A stretch of DNA of 64,000 bases from Isochrysis galbana (GCA_018136815.1 CM030931.1:3091801-3155800); one strand, 5' to 3'; numbered from the stretch's first letter, positions 41,595 through 53,112 are shown. The notes: generated by a model from the sequence alone, not told the origin. Program-made: numbers and translations.

Positions 41595-42000
41595 TCAGGG
41601 GCCCTTTGGGGGCTCCCAGGGGGCCAGCAAGGGCAGCTCAGGGGGCAGTGGAGGCTGGGGCTCAGCCCCTGGCCCCCCCTGCCTCTCCCTCTCCCACGCT
41701 CGCCTCGCTGGCCATGGGAGCCGCCCAGAGACACCTGTATGCCTGGCGACCAGGGACAGAGGGGGAGTCAGCTCGAGGGCAGGCCCAGCGCGGGCGTGGG
41801 AGTGCGGCTCGCGGGCCGCGCCCCCGAAGGGTCTGGGCCAGATTGTTGAGTGCCCTGCCCCTGCCAAAGGGCAGGGGCTGGGGTTGATTGTACGGGCCCA
41901 CCCCGGGGGGTGTCCGCGATGGTGTGAGAGGGGCGCGAGGCCCCCATTGTCCCCCACTTATAAAAGTAGGTTGACATCGCGTCTAAGTATAAACTTAGTT
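41595..42000 (-). pseudogene. LINE-type ORF1 start with hairpin, truncated
   Basis: ATG 41977 (MSTYFYKWGTMGASRPSHTI) is preceded on the minus strand by the hairpin CTAAGT-TTAT-ACTTAG (41982-41997) and ACGCG, the same spacing as in the copy at 41021. After a frameshift the Pro/Arg-rich reading continues to about 41595 (VARHTGVSGRLPWPARRAWE). Bases 41600-41715 are shared with about 7850-7970, and the CTGTATGCCTGGCGACCAGG block with about 49456. Confidence 0.55.
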
Positions 42001-42232
42001 GCGCTTCTTGCCTTGTAGGAAATGCTCACATCAGCGCGCGCCAAGTGTATCATCATTTGGTTTGGTCACAACCTCAGCGCCGCCTGGTCCTCTTTCGACG
42101 TACGGAACGCGACTTAAGGTGGGGCCTCATGAACGCTTCTTGCTTGCCTTGTAGCTTGTAGGAAATGCTCACGTCAGCGCGCGCCAAGTGTATGGGGGGC
42201 ATCATTTGGTTTGGTCACAACCTCAGTACTGC
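42001..42232. repeat. Direct duplication of an ~85-bp segment
   Basis: TTGCCTTGTAGGAAATGCTC with its downstream sequence to GGTTTGGTCACAACCTCAG occurs at about 42010-42079 and again at 42143-42226, about 90 % identical. The second copy has a GGGGGG insertion and an extra CTTGTAG. The first copy abuts the hairpin end of the ORF1 remnant. Confidence 0.85.
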
Positions 42233-42822
42233 TTTGTAGCCACGACGATGTACGATGTACGATGTACACTTACCGGCTTAACAATCAATCGTCCGTAGCA
42301 ACAAGCCCACCGTCCATGCAGTTTACACATTCCACCGACGCGTCGCGCGCACACAGCTTGCCACATGGCACATGGCGTTGCACACTAGTTAATTGTTGGG
42401 CCTCCGTACTTGCAAAACGTTCCTGAATCCACCGATTACGATTGCTCAAGACGCAACAATACTCACTTGCTCTATGTATCTCTCTGAATACGCATCGGCT
42501 CGCCCAAAACCGCGCAAATAAAAATCATATCAAAATCAATCATAATCCACGATGTATCATGCACGCACGGCAAACATCGACACGTTACATGGAAAATGCA
42601 TGACTATAATCCGAGTCCAAGTCGCAATTTTGCAGTTCCAAGGACTTAATTCTTCCTTCATCACGTCGTTCCATGGCATTCGCATCAGCAAAGACCAGGA
42701 GGCCAGATGGACATGCCACCCACTCATCTGGATCTTGTCGTTGTGCATGGAGCGCATCGAAGATAATACCACTAGGATCTTATGTGGTGTATGCGGCATA
42801 CGAATTGCGGCTTCATAAGCAG
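42233..42822. other. 3' flank of the SAPS-like gene
   Basis: No gene recognised. The region is of lower GC than average. Confidence 0.3.
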
Positions 42823-45341
42823 TCAGAAATGAAGAGCCCTCACCGTCTCATTCAAAGCATCGACAGAGACGGAGTGATCGGCAGCGCGCTCCTCCAGAGC
42901 AGACGGCGTTGGGTTTTTACGATAATATGGAGACGCCTCCTTTGCCTTCCGATGGAGCACCGAACGGCGTTGAAACATAGGTCGTGGTGTCAATTTCGAG
43001 AAATCCTCCGCACAGCGTAGCGAATTATTGTCGACCACTAAATCACATGTCCTTGCGTCGCATGCAGCCTTTGGAGGGGATCCATGCGTTGGAGGACTGT
43101 TCATATCCTCGTGAATACTTTTGTCGATGGCGCCGCCGACGGGAGTAGTGTGATGCGGATCGACGTTTTCCATGTCCATTGTCACGCCGCTCTCCTTGGC
43201 CGTCCCTTCCACAGACATTCCGTCATTATCCGAGCCGATTGTAGTCTCTTCGCGCGAGCTGGCAGTACTCGAATCATTGAACTCTTGCGCGTGATCATCA
43301 CACTGAGGATGGTAGACGACCTTGTCTACTTGGACACCAATGAGAGGCAATACCCGTCGCCAAGCAGGCACGCGGATCAAGAGCGGGGCAATGGTCAGCT
43401 GCTCAGACATCGATAAGAGCTCTAGCAGCATCAGCTTGGCGTGCTCAGGTGAGCAACGCGATGCCTTGCCACCAGCACCTTGTCGCATGTGGAGAGTCGC
43501 CTCGAGCTTTTCGATCAGTCTTGCTTCATTCAAGATGGCTTTGGATAGATTTGCGTCATCTGCATGTAGGGCCATAGTGAGGGCCTTCATGATTTCATGC
43601 CTTAAAAAGTCCTGTCGGCCACCTCCGTTGCGGTCTGTCGCCGTAAAGAGCTCCACGGCTGTCTTTGCTAATGCACATGAGTTGGTACAACCAGCGATCT
43701 GCGCACGAGCACATGGCAATGGGGATGCGTAAGCGAGCCGGAAACACTACTTGTCGAATGGTTCAAGAATGGTCATGTAGGGCACACGCAATGATGGCGT
43801 TTAGCGACAATGGACAGGATTCATCTGGGCGGCTACACACCTCCGCGGTAGAAACCTGAAGAAAAGTAAACCACAGTCGCCATGCCGACTGCGCAACCTC
43901 CGAGTGCCGATGGATGATCAGGGTGTCCAGGCCAGCCAACAGCCGGACAGTATCATCAAGAATGGGTCGAGCCGCTGTTACCAAGTTGGGGCTCAATGGT
44001 GACCCTAGCAATCCAGCGGGCACATGGTTCTGCTGCCTCGCACGTTCCTCCGAACAAGTTTTTTCGGCTGTCAGCATCTGTGCCCATAGCCTAAGGAATG
44101 CGGTGAATGAATCACATTCGGCCGGGCGGATGGTCTCAGCACTGCCGAGCATCATTGAGCAATGGGGTAAAAAGTTAAATGAGATGACATTGAACAGTTC
44201 TTCAGCATCCTGTCGATTGATAGTCGCTTCGAGAATGCTGCAAAGCAGGTCAGCTACAAAAGATGCACGAGGTTGGCTTGATGAGAACGATTGGCAGGTT
44301 AGAAATAGGTAGGCCTCCTACATTATTCCTAATGTGGTAGGGCAAGGCATCACACCTATCTTGGGGGCAGCCTCGTGGCCCTCAACTATTTTGCTGAGCA
44401 TACAGGGTACAACCGAGATATCGTCTGTTAGCACAAGACGAAGGTCGACGCCGTGATCTGCTCGCCGTCGGCAGCCGTCCTCATCGAAACCGACTATGCT
44501 CTTGAACAAGTTATACACCTATCGGCACACATTGAGCGCAAAACATGAGACAGCACAGCACCCTGCGGTGGCATGTGCGGGAATGTGGGCCAACTCACCG
44601 CTTCACAATCGAGGAGTGGAATGAGCGGGCTCAATAGACGCGAAAGTCCTAGCACAGCGATGCTCGTTCTGAGGCCCTCGGGGCGATGTGGGCTCAGAAA
44701 TGCGCTGGCACAACGCGCCCAATAGTATATCAATACAGGATGGTGCCCTGGTTTCTCGATAAATCCCCACAACTGCTTCAGAAGTGGCGGGTTGCGCTGA
44801 ATCCCACGCACACCAATGCCTGATGAGAGCAGTACCGTAGCAGCGAATGCGTTCTCGAACCGTCGCCTCTCCGGCCGTGCATCAGGGTGTGGTGGCCGCT
44901 CTGCGTTGCAGAGGATTGATATGAGCATTGAGAGTGCCTCAGGCACAGCAAAGACGGAGATGGCGCGCCGGTCCGTCTCAAACTCAGCCTTGACTCCGTC
45001 AACACACGACTCAAAGTGCTCCTCGCGCGCGAAAAAGCCGTTGCTCGCTATCAACTCATCCTGAAAGTTGCCCAGCGTCTCAACAACGCGGCGCACGTAC
45101 TCGTGCGGCAAGCCTCGCATCATCTGTACTCTGGAGAGGAGGTACGCGCGCGTGTTTGCGGAGTTCTGCGGCTCGGTTAGGGTTTGTACAGCACCCAAGC
45201 CACCGAGGGCTCGTCTGGCGCGCTGGGCTGGGGCGTGTGGCTGCGGCGGGGCGTGGCTCTCTCTTTCGCTCTCGGTGGCGAGAGAGGGTTCGGTCGGGGC
45301 CGTTTGGGCGAGAAGAAGGCGTACGAGGGCGTCGGCCCCCC
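42823..45341 (-). CDS. SAPS-domain protein, PP6 regulatory-subunit-like (5' end unresolved)
   Basis: Four minus-strand exons fit: 45341-44599, 44518-44356, 44253-43841 and 43698-42823, with GT-AG introns of 80, 102 and 142 bases that keep the frame. The helical order resembles the SAPS family: RRRFENAFAATVLLSSGIGV, LLKQLWGFIEKPGHHPVLIY, YWARCASAFL, then HEAAPKIADLLCSILEATIN, and KTAVELFTATDRNGGGRQDF, LRHEIMKALTMALH. In SAPS proteins the equivalent blocks contact PP6/Sit4 phosphatase. The C-terminal ~190 residues are Ser/Thr/Asp-rich. Exon 1 begins after a CT-rich acceptor, and I found no in-frame ATG upstream, so a short first exon is missing from this model. The assignment rests on pattern resemblance, not an alignment. 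Confidence 0.6.
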
Positions 45342-45520
45342 CTGTGAGAGAACAAAGAGAGACGGAGAAGAGGAAGAGAGAAGAAGAGATGAGGAGACGG
45401 AGGAAGGGAGGGGAGGGAGAGGGAGAGGAAGGGAGGGAGAGAGACGAGACAGCCAGCGAGAAGCAGAGAAAAAACTGAGGGAGAGAGAGGAGTAAGCAGC
45501 TCAGAGAGATGGGGCCTTTC
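45342..45520. repeat. GA-rich tract, probable intron or promoter of the SAPS-like gene
   Basis: Purine-rich (GAGGGAGGGAGAGGGAGAGG type) on the plus strand, CT-rich on the SAPS coding strand ahead of the acceptor TCTCACAG. It lies in the ~180-base gap of the divergent SAPS/PhoD gene pair. Confidence 0.7.
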
Positions 45521-45697
45521 AAATGGCCCAGACCCGCAACGAGAGAAGAGCCAACGGAGCGGGCAGAGGGGGAGATGGGAAGATTTTTACTCTCTAGAGT
45601 AAAAGTACCTTCCTAATAGAGAAAGCACCTGCTCGCACTCAAATCTACAAATCCACGTCGTATTACAAGAATACTCTCTCGTGCCCGCGCAGCGGCA

Positions 45698-47296
45698 ATG
45701 AGCGGGGGCGCGGCGGAGGAGGTGCGGCTGGTCGCCTTCGGCTCGTGCCGGAAGCAGAGCTTGGCAGCGCCCGTGTGGGACGCGGTGGTGGGGTTGAAGC
45801 CTGACGCATGGATCTGGACAGGCGACGCCGTCTACCCGCGCGGCAACGCCTCGCCCGAGGAGCTGCGTGCCGCGTACCGTGCAGTCGCGGCTGATGACGA
45901 GAGAGTCCGCCGAGCGGTCCGTGTGTATGACGGCGTGTATGACGACCACGACTTCGGGCTGAATGATGCCGGCAGCGCCTTCTTTGGTCGCGAGGCCTCG
46001 CGCCAAGCCTTCCTCGATGAGATCGTCCGATGCCCCGCCAACTCGGTGCGCCGCACACAGAGCAATGGGCTCTACACTGCCCTCACGCTTGGTAGAGCTC
46101 CACGAGAGGTGAAGGTGGTGATGCTGGACACGCGATTCTCTCGAGACGATCATGCGATACCCTCAGTGGGTGGTTCGTCTTGGATTCCGAAGCCTGGCTA
46201 TGTTGCGGCGGCCATTCGACTTGCAAGCGCAGCTCTAGGAATTGGGAGCGCACATGAGGGAGATATGCTTGGGGCAGAGCAGTGGGAGTGGCTGCGTTCA
46301 GAGCTAACCAACTCGAGCGCGGCTGTACACATCATCGTCTCTTCCATACAGGTGTGCGCCACCGAGTGTATGTCTTGCCCGGATGCTGGAGAGCTCCGGC
46401 GGCCTTGCACTGCGAGCTACTCTCATGAGGCTGATGCCAAATTGGGGAGCGGTCCCCCACTTGCTTGGCAACTGGCCTGTCTGAGCGGCCATCGCGGGTG
46501 GCCTTCGTTTCTCTGGGGCTCCTGAACCAGATGAGTTGGATCGCCGACCATCGTTATCGGCTGCGGTCGGCCCACATCTCACTCGGCGCCGGTAAAGATG
46601 CGAAGATAACACGTGACTCTTTGTTGCCCACAGGTTCTCACCACCAGCCCTGTCGTGGAGAGCTGGGGGCACTTCCCCGCCTCGCGTCGCCGACTGTTGG
46701 AACTTTTACGGGACACCAGGCCAGCTGCTGCGCTACTGGTTTCTGGTGACGTTCACTACGCGGAGATGCTGGGAGCTGCTGCCGCGCCTGCTGGAATTCT
46801 CGAGTTCACCTCGTCGGGCTTGAATCGCTCTTGCGGGAGTAAGGGCGGCGTGTCGCGTCTCATGTGTGAGGCAATCCTGCGGATTTGGCATGCGCACCGC
46901 GAACCGCACGACGGTGTAAGCGGCGAGGTCGGTGCAGCCACACCACTTGGCGGTGCCTCTGTCGAGATCAATTTTGGTACCATAAGCTTTGAATGGTCGT
47001 CATCAAGCACAGCGAGGGAGGCTGACACTATTGGGAGCGCGATAATTCAAGCTCATGGTGTCGACGGCACCCCTCTGCTTCGACATCGTCTTCCGCTTGG
47101 TCTAGGTGGGCAGTTAGAAGCACGCAGGTGGGAGGCTGCTCTGGACATGCCCACCATCTTCGACGAGGCGCACTGGCTCCGCTTGCCGCTCATAGCACTC
47201 ATGGTCATCGCTGTGCAGACTCTACTCATTCTCGTCTGCTATGTGCGATGTCGCGCCCGCCCTTCCAAGCAGCATAAGCACCGGAAGGCTGCATAG
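45698..47296 (+). CDS. PhoD-like metallophosphatase, tail-anchored
   Basis: Two exons, 45698-46351 and 46634-47296, 438 residues, with a phase-0 intron of 282 bases (CAG|GTGTGC ... CACAG|GTT). PhoD-type phosphodiesterase/alkaline phosphatase motifs occur in order: VAFGSCRKQS at the start, WIWTGDAVYPRG (GD 42-43), VYDDHDFGLND (81-90), VVMLDTRFSRDDH and LLVSGDVHYAEML (residues 255-259). They bind calcium/iron and hydrolyse phosphate esters. A single membrane helix near the C-terminus (LPLIALMVIAVQTLLILVCY) is followed by a basic tail, so the enzyme would be anchored with the catalytic part on one side. No signal peptide is seen at ATG 45698. The gene is divergent from the SAPS-like gene. Confidence 0.9.
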
Positions 47297-48480
47297 GGAG
47301 CACATCGTGTTTATCCGGTGATGCACTTGCTTGATTGTCATCATAAAAGAGGAAGCAGAGAGGAAAATCCGGTGACGCACTCGCTTGGTTATCGTTATGA
47401 AAGAGGAAGAAGAGAGGAAGAGAAGACGATGAAAGCGAAAGAGAGCAACAGCGATGAAAGAGATGATGATGGTACGCCTGCGCCGCCGCAAGGCGCCCAT
47501 GGAGCGGAGCTCACAGTGCTGCTGACTTTCAGTACAATGCTGCAGACTTTCGGTAGAAGAATGGTGGTGGGTCGTCTAGGGTTGGCTGTCGTTATCGTTG
47601 CTAAGGAATTTTGGGGCAGGAGTGGCCACGTATAGAAAGGGAGGAGACTGGAGCGCGTGGTAGAGAGTGGTGTGGTGTCGAGGCCCAGCTCACGAGCCCA
47701 TTGGTCTATCGTGTCAGTCAGTAGCATAAAGCCCACAAAAGGCAAAAAGTGTTCCCGTCTTGAAGTGTGGCTGAAAAAAAGAATCTTCATATTCTACGGG
47801 CAGCGGCCGCGCTCGCGGTGTGCACTAGCTAGTTGTACTCCTCCCCCCCCCCGCCCCCCCCCCCCCCGCCGCCGCACAGGCGAGGAACACCCAGTGCCTG
47901 TGCACTGCATCGGTATATTGGGGGTCGATTCGCCCCGAAGATGAGGTCTCTGACTCTAAGGATGCGTCCTTGTCGCATCCGCGATCGACCTTTTTGTTTT
48001 AGAAAGAAGTTGTTTGCGTTTCTATATCTCCTCCTTGCAGGCTAGTCACTAGTCACCGTCGCGTCGTCCTACGTTCGCTCTCTTTGCCCTCGCCTCCTTT
48101 GTCGCCTCCCTTGTCGCCTGCTTGCCCTCACCTGGCTCACCTCCTTGCGTGCTCCTCGCGTTTTTTGGCTAGGTCGCGCGTTCAGGTATCGGTATCGCCA
48201 GATCGCCGGTGCAAGGAACCGCCCCCCGCCCCCTTGTGTGACCCTGATTCCCCCTCAGGTGTTGGCCGTTGGATTATATCGTGGCTCTATTTTACTTCGG
48301 TCTTCATCAACTCACTTAAGGGTTTTCGAAAGATTCCCTCCTTATTCCTGTGCGTAACTGTCGCCCCCGTCGGATCGTCCGTCGCCCCGTCGCTCTCTTG
48401 TCTCTTGTCGGCATTCTCTTCCTTGGTCGGTCTGTGAGTAGGTTCCTGTGCGTTCCGTGATAAGGATACGTAAGTGTGGA
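47297..48480. other. Intergenic region
   Basis: No supported gene. GAAAGAGGAAG(A)-type repeats occur at 47345-47430, and C runs at 47841-47866. The part after 48400 grades into a retroelement leader. Confidence 0.35.
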
Positions 48481-49290
48481 GAGTGTTGACGTGAGTGTGG
48501 TGTCATCTCGTCGGTCCATCGGACTCTATCCGTCTGTCGTCTGTCGTTCTTCGTTCGTCGCTCTCGTTCTTGTTCTCGTTCCCGTTCTCGTCCCTCGTTC
48601 TCGACACTACCTCAATACCAAACCTCTCCACTCCCTCAGCCTCAGCCTTCCAATCCCGATCCGCCCAGTCATGTCCGCTCCGTCGTCGCGCTCGCCCCCT
48701 CGCCCAAGCCCGTCCTCCCGCCTTCCTCTGCTGAGGAGGTGGTCCAGCCCGCCATTCCATCACTCCCGGCCATCCTCGCCGCGCTTCCCGCCGATCGTTT
48801 CCCTTCCGAATCATCGCATATCGAGCCAGTCAGTGGTCATGCTCGATCCGTCAGGTGTAGAATCCAAGTCGACGCGTCCCGCGCCGGGCCCGCCAAAGGG
48901 GCCCAAGGCCCCTCCTCCTGCAGAAGCGGGCCTCCTGCCCGCTCTGCCCACCACCACTCCCGAAGACCGCGCCTCCTCAGAGGCCGAGCTCGCGGCTAGC
49001 GCCGTCTATCGCCCATCCGAGGCCGGCGCCGCGCCCCCATCACCACCCCCATCGCCCTCCGACGCTGTGGAGAGCGGGCATGAGCCCGCTCTCACTGAAA
49101 TCTGCATGGAAGAGGCTGTTGAGGCTTATCCTCCCCTCTCAGAGGCGGATGAAGCCGCCCCACCGTTGCCATCGGACTCGGAGGGGGCCTACGAGCCCTA
49201 CCGAGCCACCCTCGATCGTGTCGCCGCGGTCCCGACCGCCCCACGCCCTCGCGTCCTGGCAGAAGACGCGCCCGGAATCACAATTCCCAA
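48481..49290 (+). pseudogene. Retroelement ORF, MSAPSSRSPP type
   Basis: The leader TCGTTCGTCGCTCTCGTTCT is related to that of the 9296-10310 element. The ORF starts at ATG 48671 (MSAPSSRSPPRPSPSSRLPL) and is Pro/Ser/Ala/Glu-rich, running through PSGVESKSTRPAPGPPKGPK and YPPLSEADEAAPPLPSDSEG. The frame stays open to 49603, but from about 49290 the sequence belongs to a different, opposite-strand ORF1 copy. It would be the gag-like N-terminal region of a LINE group that shares a leader and a Pro/Ser-rich start with the copies at 9517 and 63350. Confidence 0.5.
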
Positions 49291-49716
49291 CCCTCACCGC
49301 CATTTCGCACCAGGCCACATCTTCTCACCGCCGTCAGCTCCAGCACGGAGCTGTTGGCGCCCAGTCCCCCACAAGCGCCGCGCTAGCAGCCGGTGCTGCT
49401 CGCGACGCAGTGCCTCAGAGCCCTCTGGGTTACGCTCGACTCGACACACGCTGCACCTGTATGCCTGTCGACCAGGGGGGGAAGGAGGGGTTGGAGCGAT
49501 GGGCTGGCCGCGCCGGGCCAGGACGCGCGATTCAGGCGCGAGCCTGTGGGGAGAAGGATGGGTCAGCAGCGGGTCAGTGCGCGCGTGCCTTGGCAAGCCA
49601 TAAGGCATGCCAGGAGGGTGGGTGGTTCCTCCCCTACGGCAGGGCGGCAGGGGAGGAGTGGAGAAGGGGGGGGCTCGTGCCCCCCCATGGGCGAACCAAG
49701 TATAAACTTTAGTTGA
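49291..49716 (-). pseudogene. LINE-type ORF1 remnant, opposite orientation
   Basis: The minus strand begins with a hairpin AACTAAAGT-TTAT-ACTTGGTT (about 49694-49713) and the reading MGGHEPPPSPLLPCRPAVGE. A later frame gives MPYGLPRHARTDPLLTHPSP and PPGRQAYRCSVCR. The block GRQAYRC also occurs in the minus-strand remnant near 41740 (GRQAYRCLWAAPMAS). It is truncated at about 49291 and abuts the plus-strand element. Confidence 0.5.
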
Positions 49717-49928
49717 TTTTCAAATTTGATACCCATTGCAAGGCGAGGCAAATACCAGAGTACGTTTTAGCTATGCGAAAAGGGTGCACAACCAACGACC
49801 AAGCCCACATCCGCATCCCATACCTATACCCCATCCACGTAAACGCCCACACCCCATACTCGGTGTTATTGGAAGAGCAGTGGAAGAGACTAAGCAGCAC
49901 ATAGAGAGGGCGAGGCCTGGTGCTTGGA
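49717..49928. other. 3' flank of the Sec14 gene
   Basis: No feature recognised. Confidence 0.3.
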
Positions 49929-50942
49929 TCACCGATGGGACTCCGGTAATACTTGAGGCAATGATTTCTTAAGCACTTCGCTGAGGGATACTGGGATCTT
50001 CTCAGCCTGGGAAACGTGGCAGTCGCCATGTGGCTTTGTGCCGCCAAGATACTCGGGCAGCTCAGAAGCTTCAAAGCGTTCAGAGAGCACTGGCGGTGTG
50101 GTTGCAGACGAATGCACGCTGACCTTCTCGCGCGTCGCCTTCGGTAGCATTGGGCTAATGATGGCCCATGCCGCGGATGCAAAGCGTGGTGCGTTGACAA
50201 TCAACACACGGCGTGTCACCTCGGGATAGTACGGTGGCCCGATTCCAGCAAACATTTTGATTAATGAAACATGCCTCAGAAGAGACATGTTGAATCCGCT
50301 GGCGTCAACGACGAAGGTGGCCTTCACGTATTGTCCAGAGGCACAGCTCGCTGCGCGCACCATGCGAAATGCCGCCTCTGTATTCGCGACGTAAGCATCA
50401 AGCAAGCACTGCAAGAGTGGCTCTCCTTCCCTTGCAAGCCCAGGTAGGTCCACTTTACCCAGTCGTTCTCCGAAGATCGGCTCATTGTTCTTATCGAAAC
50501 CAATGAAGCCAGCATAGAAGTGCCTCCTTGCTGCATCGACGAACGGGTCGCTCTGCGCCTGCACGTGGTATTTAACAAACACTCGGTTGACGGCCCTGTT
50601 GTCCGACGCGCGCCACTTCATTGTGTCGCGCAACATAGCCAGCGCAGCGCTGATACCCGCCGGCCGCGCCTCGATGAAACGCAACAAGGTGAAGCAATCG
50701 AGATGGCCCTTCGCCTCACGCTGCACCGCCTCGGACCATGAGTGGATCTCCTTGTCCAACAGCTCGCGCAACGCATCGATCGCGACGCGCTGGACCTCTG
50801 TCAACCTGGGCGGTAGCGACTCCCGCAGCTCGAGCGGCTCGTCTGGCTCGAGAAGGCATTTCTCGTATGCCTCGATCGAGAGGAGCTGCTCCGCCGCCTC
50901 GCGTGCAGAGGCAGGCATCGGGCTGCACGCGACGGCCGGCAT
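49929..50942 (-). CDS. Sec14-like protein with CRAL-TRIO lipid-binding domain
   Basis: A single exon from ATG 50942 gives 337 residues. After an acidic/helical N-terminus (LLRFIEARPAGISAALAML, then LRDTMKWRASDNRAVN, the CRAL-TRIO_N helices) comes the lipid-exchange fold. Its blocks are HFYAGFIGFDKNNEPIFGER, YVKATFVVDASGFNMSLLRH, MFAGIGPPYYPEVTRRVLIV, NAPRFASAAWAIISPMLPKA and a final SELPEYLGGTKP. The latter, P-E-Y-L-G-G, is diagnostic. Sec14 proteins exchange phosphatidylinositol and other lipids between membranes. The upstream in-frame stretch to 51077 has only a GTG, so ATG 50942 was preferred. The C-terminal VSLSEVLKKSLPQVLPESHR is an extra helix. Confidence 0.92.
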   Translation of the reverse strand: MPAVACSPMPASAREAAEQLLSIEAYEKCLLEPDEPLELRESLPPRLTEVQRVAIDALRELLDKEIHSWSEAVQREAKGHLDCFTLLRFIEARPAGISAALAMLRDTMKWRASDNRAVNRVFVKYHVQAQSDPFVDAARRHFYAGFIGFDKNNEPIFGERLGKVDLPGLAREGEPLLQCLLDAYVANTEAAFRMVRAASCASGQYVKATFVVDASGFNMSLLRHVSLIKMFAGIGPPYYPEVTRRVLIVNAPRFASAAWAIISPMLPKATREKVSVHSSATTPPVLSERFEASELPEYLGGTKPHGDCHVSQAEKIPVSLSEVLKKSLPQVLPESHR

Positions 50943-51266
50943 GAGGTGGGACGCTGGTGAGTAGGAAAGGGGAGCTGCAAGAAGAAAAAGACAAGAGAGA
51001 CGCCGACGGCCCCCGCTGCCTTCCGTGTTCGCTGATGCTCTCTGTCCGGGCAAGTCAGCGAGAGCGAGAGCGAGCACGAGAGCGCGAGCGAGAGCCGGCC
51101 CTCGGCAAAGGAAGAAAGGCGGATGAGAGAGAGCTCCAAGAGGCGCGCGCAGGCGATCGAGTGCCGAGTGCCGAGCGATTGTGGCTTCGTGGCTTCTTTG
51201 GACCGACCCGACGGATGATGTGATTCGTGAGGAGAGAGGGGGGAGGGGGGGGTTGGCACATATGTG
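50943..51266. other. Upstream region of the Sec14 gene
   Basis: A GAGCGAGCGA-type purine repeat lies at about 51058-51093. The region ends at the left terminal repeat of the next element. Confidence 0.4.
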
Positions 51267-51509
51267 TACAGTATGGGTGCACCATTAAGAAAACAGGAGT
51301 GAAAAGCTTCTAAAGCTTTCTTGCCCCCCCGGGCTCCGCCCGGGAGGTTTCTTATCTCGAGTTTCTTATCCCGGTCAAAGCCGCTGGGGGGTGGTTTCTT
51401 GTTTCTTATTGTCGTAGCGCTCACCTAGCGCCCCCCCCCCCTCTCCACGGCCGACTGCCCCCCCCCCTCCCCCCTCCCCTATCTTTCACCCACATACTCT
51501 TTCCCGCTA

Positions 51510-51755
<246 letters not shown>

Positions 51756-51767
51756 GGATGCCCCGTC

Positions 51768-51845
51768 AGGCTGATATCAGGTTCTGACATCAAGTTATCA
51801 GGCCTACTAGACCTGATAACCTGATATCAGGCTGATATAACTACT
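51768..51845. repeat. CTGATATCAGG motif cluster, second copy
   Basis: TCAGGCTGATATCAGG, CCTGATAACCTGATATCAGG and related half-sites occur in both orientations. The same motifs cluster next to the hAT transposase fragment at 6900-7005. Confidence 0.7.
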
Positions 51846-51940
51846 ACTAACTTTAGAATAAAATAAAATTCAAAAAAGTAACGGGGGGGCACGTGCTCAT
51901 CGCCCCAAACCCCGAGCGAGCGAGCGAGCGAGCGGCCGCC

Positions 51941-52060
51941 ATGCCTCTCACTCAGGATGATGATGAGCTGGAGCTGGAGCTGCAGGAGGATGCAGTCACA
52001 CTAGGGGTGGGGACGGGAAAAATCGACTTGTTGAAATTGCACCCAAAATTCCATGCGACG
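51941..52060 (+). CDS. Possible first exon of an interrupted small gene
   Basis: ATG 51941 in a GCCGCC context opens MPLTQDDDELELELQEDAVT, LGVGTGKIDLLKLHPKFHAT and stops making sense at 52060, where ACG|GTACGA could be a splice donor. A transposable element begins 38 bases later. I found no convincing second exon beyond that element. The product is unknown. Confidence 0.3.
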
Positions 52061-52098
52061 GTACGAAGGGATCCCTCATGATTACATCAAAGCACATA

Positions 52099-53110
52099 CT
52101 ACCTCCGTTCCATTACTCAGATGTCAAGGAGGCTTTAAACAATAACTGTCAGCTAGACACTAATATTGGGGCCCCGCCAAAGATGTTAGAGGGGAGAGGG
52201 TACATTGGGGCTTAACATGAACATTTTGTTTCATCTCAATAGTGTGATTCGCACCTACGGACAAAGTCACAAAGAAAGGAATTCTAATCAGTGTCAGTGT
52301 CCTCGAGCACATCACAGATCACGGCGGTGCGGCAAATCATACTCATTCGATCCCTCCACCTCAACGATGCGCGCCAACACCAGGCTTTAGTTATTGAAGA
52401 GAGCACTAAATTCTTCAGGGGGTGTATTCATGTTGAATGCTTGCTCACAATTGCACAGTGGAAAGGCCACCAGCACCCTTGCGGCATGCCGGCAGACGTT
52501 CCGCCTCAGCCAGCCGCCAGCTGATGATGTTCGGCTGACCTCAGTCGGATAGCGCGGGCCAACATGATACTTCTCCCACAATGCCGCGTGCGCTCGCTGC
52601 CACTCCTTCCCATGCTTCGGCTCGGGCAGCCGCTCGCGCTCGTATGCTCGTATGCCACAGCAATTGCCGCCTGGCAGTTCGGCGTCAACGACCACTGCCA
52701 CTTCTTGGACGGTGGGGCCGCATCCTCCTTGGGCGTGCTGGGCGGCTCAGGAGGCTGCTCGGGAGAAGCAGGACGGCAGCGCCTCACAAAGTCGCCACCG
52801 GTGCGCCTCCCATGCTGCTGGGGCTCGACCACCTTCAGGCGCGCCATGCGGCCCGGCTCTCGCGAGAGAGGCGGAGCGGCGAGAGCTTTCGTGGCAAGGC
52901 GATCGGCCGTGTAGCTAGGGGGCGCCAAAATCGTGTTTGATCAATACTGAAAATATAATATTCGGACGCCCTTGGTGGCTTTGGGTGCCAGATTTTTTGG
53001 TGGTCTTTCGCCCCAGTGTACCCGCTATTCCCCTCTCCACACGAATTTCTTTTATGTCAACTTTACTGTCCCTATTTTGGCGATGCGGTTCAGTAATGGA
53101 ACGGAGGTAG
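52099..53110. mobile_element. Stowaway-like (Tc1/mariner) TIR element, 1012 bp
   Basis: Perfect 19-bp terminal inverted repeats, CTACCTCCGTTCCATTACT at 52099-52117 and its complement at 53092-53110, are each flanked by TA (52097-52098 and 53111-53112). The termini resemble the CTCCCTCCGTTCC ends of Stowaway elements. Inside, minus-strand frames (52928-52506 and 52701-52387) give SKKWQWSLTPNCQAAIAV and KEWQRAHAALWEKYHVGPRY, but no DDE/D catalytic triad was recognised, so it appears non-autonomous. Confidence 0.85.
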
Positions 53111-53112
53111 TA

